Shown here piece after piece: positions 60,901 through 64,000 of a DNA stretch of 64,000 nt. This DNA comes from Planoprotostelium fungivorum (lineage: Eukaryota > Evosea > Variosea > Cavosteliida > Cavosteliaceae), in assembly GCA_003024175.1 (NCBI GenBank), contig MDYQ01000108.1, forward strand, positions 25,798 to 89,797, given 5' to 3'. Numbering within the stretch: position 1 is the first letter of the stretch; every line of letters begins with the position of its first letter. Under the pieces are notes generated by a model. The model searched no databases and was not told where the DNA came from. It worked only from the letters and a program-made list of their open reading frames with translations. A program made the translations under genes and the position numbers.

Positions 60901-63900
60901 TCAGAAAGTTGATGTCCTTCTCGGTCGACAGGGCCTCCACCTCCATCCCCATCTTCGAGTAGAGGAGCAGCTTCGAATCGTAATCGACTACGGAGGGATT
61001 CTTCTGAGCAAACTTGTCTAGCGTGGGACCCTTGTCCATCTTCCAGAGGGGTTTGAATTTCTTCCAGCCGTCGAGATACTTTGAAAGGCGAGCGAAGGTG
61101 CGATTGACACCTTGGTTGAACTGAAAGATCGTCTTGATGATCTGAGGGTTGACCGAGATGTCCGTGAAGAAAGAGAAGACGATGACCTACGACGTCAATC
61201 CACATCATCCGATTCTCCTCACCTCTTCATCTTCCCCTACTACCTGGGGAGGTGTCTCCATGCAAGTACCGTCCATCCATCGGTAGAAGGGTCTCGTGCA
61301 TTCGATGATGTTCCTGATCATCTTACCCGATATCTTTGACACCTCGTTGAAAGAAGGTGAGACGATGATTTCGGGTGCAGACAGAGATGCGGTGATCTGA
61401 AAGACGATGGGTGAATGATCCGTCGACTCTTCAGAGGTTCCGGAGATGTTCCACAGGGATTGGAGGATGTTGAGGTTGCACAGGACCATTCGATTGAGAG
61501 CGTTGAAGACTCTCCTCTCCCAGAATTGATAGTAAGACTTCATGCGGGGGGATGCGAGGGTGTTCTTGTGTTCGATGATGCCTTCAATCTTTCCCAAGAG
61601 ACTTCCGATGGTCTTGTACTTCTTCACGATCTCCTCTACCACCTACAGATGGGGTCACCGTCTGAACGGTGTGGATGAGATTTCACTCACTTTTCCGTTC
61701 TCCTTCTCCATGGCATCGAGGAACTCTTGAAGGTCTAAGAGGTCGATGGTGGAGTGGGAGAGGGAGGGAGGGAGACGCAGTACACCGTCTTTCACTTGGA
61801 TGTCGGTCCTCGTGTTGAGGTAAGGAATGAGAATGGCATTCGCGATGGATTCCACGACGCCTCCGATCTGTCCCAAATCGATCAGATGGTTTTGGGACGT
61901 GACAGATCTCACCATAGATGCGTTCTTCTGGATCTGGTTGACGATGGACTGAAATTTGCTGATCTCTTGATCACATCGTTTGATGAAATCTGGGATGCCT
62001 AAAGAATTCCAATTGAGAGATTCAAACCCTGGTCTCAGAACGGTATTCAGCTCGTTGAGAATGGGGGTCAGTAGAGGCCATTCTGCCGGTGAGATCTTCT
62101 GCAGAACTGCGTTGTAGTTCCTCAACATGTTCTTCAGGCTGTCGACGTATCTTCCGAATTTCTCCTCCTGTCGACACTTGAGAAATCTCTCAGAAATCTC
62201 GCACTCACCTGCAACGTTACGTTCAATGCCGTCTCGGGTACCTTGAATCCCAGCTGGTCCAAATATTTGGTCTCCCTGATGATCGTCTGTAGATCTGGGT
62301 GAAAATTGATCTCGAACATGGGCCGTGCATTCTTCGCATCGACGATGCCATTCTTTCCATCGATGATGTCTTTCGGCCTCGTATCTACCAACACGGAATT
62401 TTTCAAGAAACCGAGGGCGATAGCCTCCACCGTCTCACTCCACTGTTTGAATTTCTACCCTCCGTCAGGAAAGTTTCCAGATTATTTCATCTACAACTCG
62501 CCTGTGCTTCGTACTCCCTCATCATTTTACCCAATATGAGGTATTCCTTCTTGACTTGATTTCCCGCGTCGGTGTCCAGCATTTCAGGTAGAGATTTAAA
62601 GCGTAGGATGGGTCTCTTGATTCTCTGAAACAATCCCTTGCACCAGATGATGGCCCCCGCCACCGGTGGTTGGTTCTTCGCCAGAGGTGGACTGTTCATC
62701 TCCTTTTCAAAGATCTCTCTCACTCTCTGCAGCTCGATCGTGTATCTGTATGTACTGTCAATGGACGCTCCATCGCACATCCATCACCTCTTGAGTACGT
62801 CCGAGAATTTATCCATCATCTGTTTGTTGATGACGGGACGTGATTTGAGGTTTTTAAAGTTTTGCAAGAGTTCGAATGCACCTTCGGCCGATCTCAAATT
62901 ATTGAAAGCCGCATCGATGAATTGCTTCGTCATGTCTTCGATGGACAAGACGTTCTCGTTGAATCTTCCCATGACTGTCTCCCAGCTGGTCTGGTATCTC
63001 TTGTCGAATACCTGTTGTTGTCAGAGATGGATGTGAAGAGAGGGTACCTCAAAGTTGACCGACTCGATAGAAGAGATCATCTCTTCGACTCGGAGCAACA
63101 CTTGATCGATCCTGTGGGAATCACCAGTGACAGCTGTTCACGTCAGATCTTCCCACCGATCCTCCATCACCCTTCAGCTCCGGACCCAAAATGACGTGAA
63201 ATTGCTCCAACACGGCCGACACGTCCATGAGGTCAGCACATCTCTCAGCCATGTAGTCCGTCTGATCGAACATCTTCTTTCTGTCAAACTCCCAGCGATC
63301 ATCACTTCCGGACTGCTCGATCTTCTCCCGAACTTCGAAATACGTCTCCTTCCACTTTTCTAGGACGTCTCTCGCCTGCTGGATCTTTCTCTTTCCTTCG
63401 TTGTCTCTCAGGACGTTGGCCACGTTGACGGACTATCGATCGATTTAGAGGGTGAAGGTGAAAAATTGCGTCTCACCTCTGAAACTTTGTTGGAGATCTC
63501 CCAGGCGATCCTCTCCAAGAGGGGTGTCATGTATTCGTCTCGGTTGTAATATCTGACCGTGATGTGAGATGATGAGAGTTTGTGGTGGCATCACCTCGAG
63601 ATGATCCACACCATTCGGAGGGCGTTCATCATGGAGGGAAGTGTCTCTTTGATGGTGACGAGTGTACCCTGAGCGATGTTCTTAAAATGTCTTTCCAGAG
63701 TGGTCAGAAACTTAACATTGTCCTGTGCTTCGAAATGCAGTTTCTGTAATTCGCTCGTCACGGTGATGAACGTGTTTCTGGCGGGAGAGTCTCCATTGGC
63801 CTGTCGAAACATCAGCGACATCCAACTGGAAATGCATCTCACCACTTCTAGCACATCGAGCATCTTTTTCAGCAAGGGATTGTTCAACTGCTCGTAAAGA

Positions 63901-64000
63901 GTGTTATATACTGCATTTCTCGCTCGCCAGAACTCGATCTCGGCCATTGGACCATTTCCCTTGGGTTGTTTGTTGATCTCTCGTTCCGTCAGACTGGCGA
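48940..64000 (-). CDS. Axonemal dynein heavy chain, inner-arm type (5' partial)
   Basis: The ciliary motor subunit. The frame leaves the right edge, so the distal tail is missing. The order is complete from the tail on: stem and linker (64000-58470), AAA1 with P-loop [12 protein letters not shown] (about 58190) and [15 protein letters not shown]2 (VGPTGG and GGKT split by an intron, about 57150), AAA3 [10 protein letters not shown] (about 55700), AAA4 [11 protein letters not shown] (about 54600), stalk coiled coil and microtubule-binding region (53953-52712), AAA5, AAA6 and the C-terminal domain ending LNKSE (TAA 48940). AAA1 text IFSGLVQCG and [15 protein letters not shown] resembles DNAH10-like inner-arm f dynein. 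This subfamily call is tentative. There are more than 20 short introns, and one 231-237 bp unit is duplicated around an N at 56799 (see findings). Confidence 0.92.
56568..57036. repeat. Direct duplication flanking a single N
   Basis: Copy 1 (56568-56798) and copy 2 (56800-57036) carry the same dynein AAA2 exon pieces and the intron between them. They differ by a G/A at about 56640 and by a 6-bp length change in the purine tract of the intron. The N at 56799 lies exactly between the copies. The gene needs only one copy. Confidence 0.9.
60632..60692. repeat. GATGTGATGT tandem tract in a dynein intron
   Basis: Four or more copies of an 11- to 12-bp unit, TTGATGTGATG / TCGATGTGATG, extend the intron between two linker exons of the dynein gene. 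Similar GATGTGATG text recurs in introns at 24725-24772 and 39075-39185. Confidence 0.7.

Overview
This is a stretch of nuclear DNA from a compact, intron-rich unicellular eukaryote that builds motile cilia. It uses the standard genetic code. Twenty-four protein genes fill almost the whole 64 kb. Most are split by short introns (mostly about 35-60 nt) with near-uniform GTGAG donors and CAG/TAG acceptors. Spacers are often under 200 bp. An RFX transcription factor, a Rac GTPase, an axonemal dynein heavy chain, RP2, a doublecortin-domain protein and POT1 occur together. That mix suggests a flagellate on the Amorphea side (Obazoa, Amoebozoa or relatives). The lineage is inferred, not proven. I found no rRNA, tRNA, CRISPR array or transposon.

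Left third (1-19.5 kb): POT1 (5' end outside the window); a small protein with a degenerate EF-hand-like stretch; a PPR-like helical-repeat protein; a large LRR / kinase-like / armadillo protein; RP2; a stand-alone TFIIS central-domain protein; a RasGEF with a long C-terminal extension; and an unrecognised membrane protein.

Middle (19.6-38.6 kb): an intronless RFX factor; an unrecognised protein with a PH-like domain; ornithine aminotransferase; a membrane-anchored ankyrin-sirtuin fusion; a 2H phosphoesterase; an EI24-family membrane protein; Rac; ALKBH6; a doublecortin-domain protein; and a secreted papain-family protease.

Right third (38.6-64 kb): a condensin CAP-G subunit whose reading frame continues in phase into a C-terminal BRCT pair; a small unknown gene; a peroxisomal enoyl-CoA reductase with a terminal SKL signal; a tetraspan membrane protein; a Ulp1/SENP SUMO protease; and most of an axonemal dynein heavy chain, cut by the right edge.

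Five genes point to cilia or their control (RFX, RP2, dynein, DCX and possibly the LRR protein). Three concern chromosomes or SUMO (POT1, CAP-G-BRCT, Ulp1). Others are metabolic (OAT, PECR). There is no operon-like logic. Neighbours share short divergent or convergent spacers, including one strong hairpin between two convergent genes. The most unusual items are the CAP-G/BRCT fusion, the LRR-pseudokinase-ARM protein and the membrane-ankyrin-SIR2 fusion. A single N in the dynein gene sits between two near-identical copies of about 235 bp, which looks like an assembly join.
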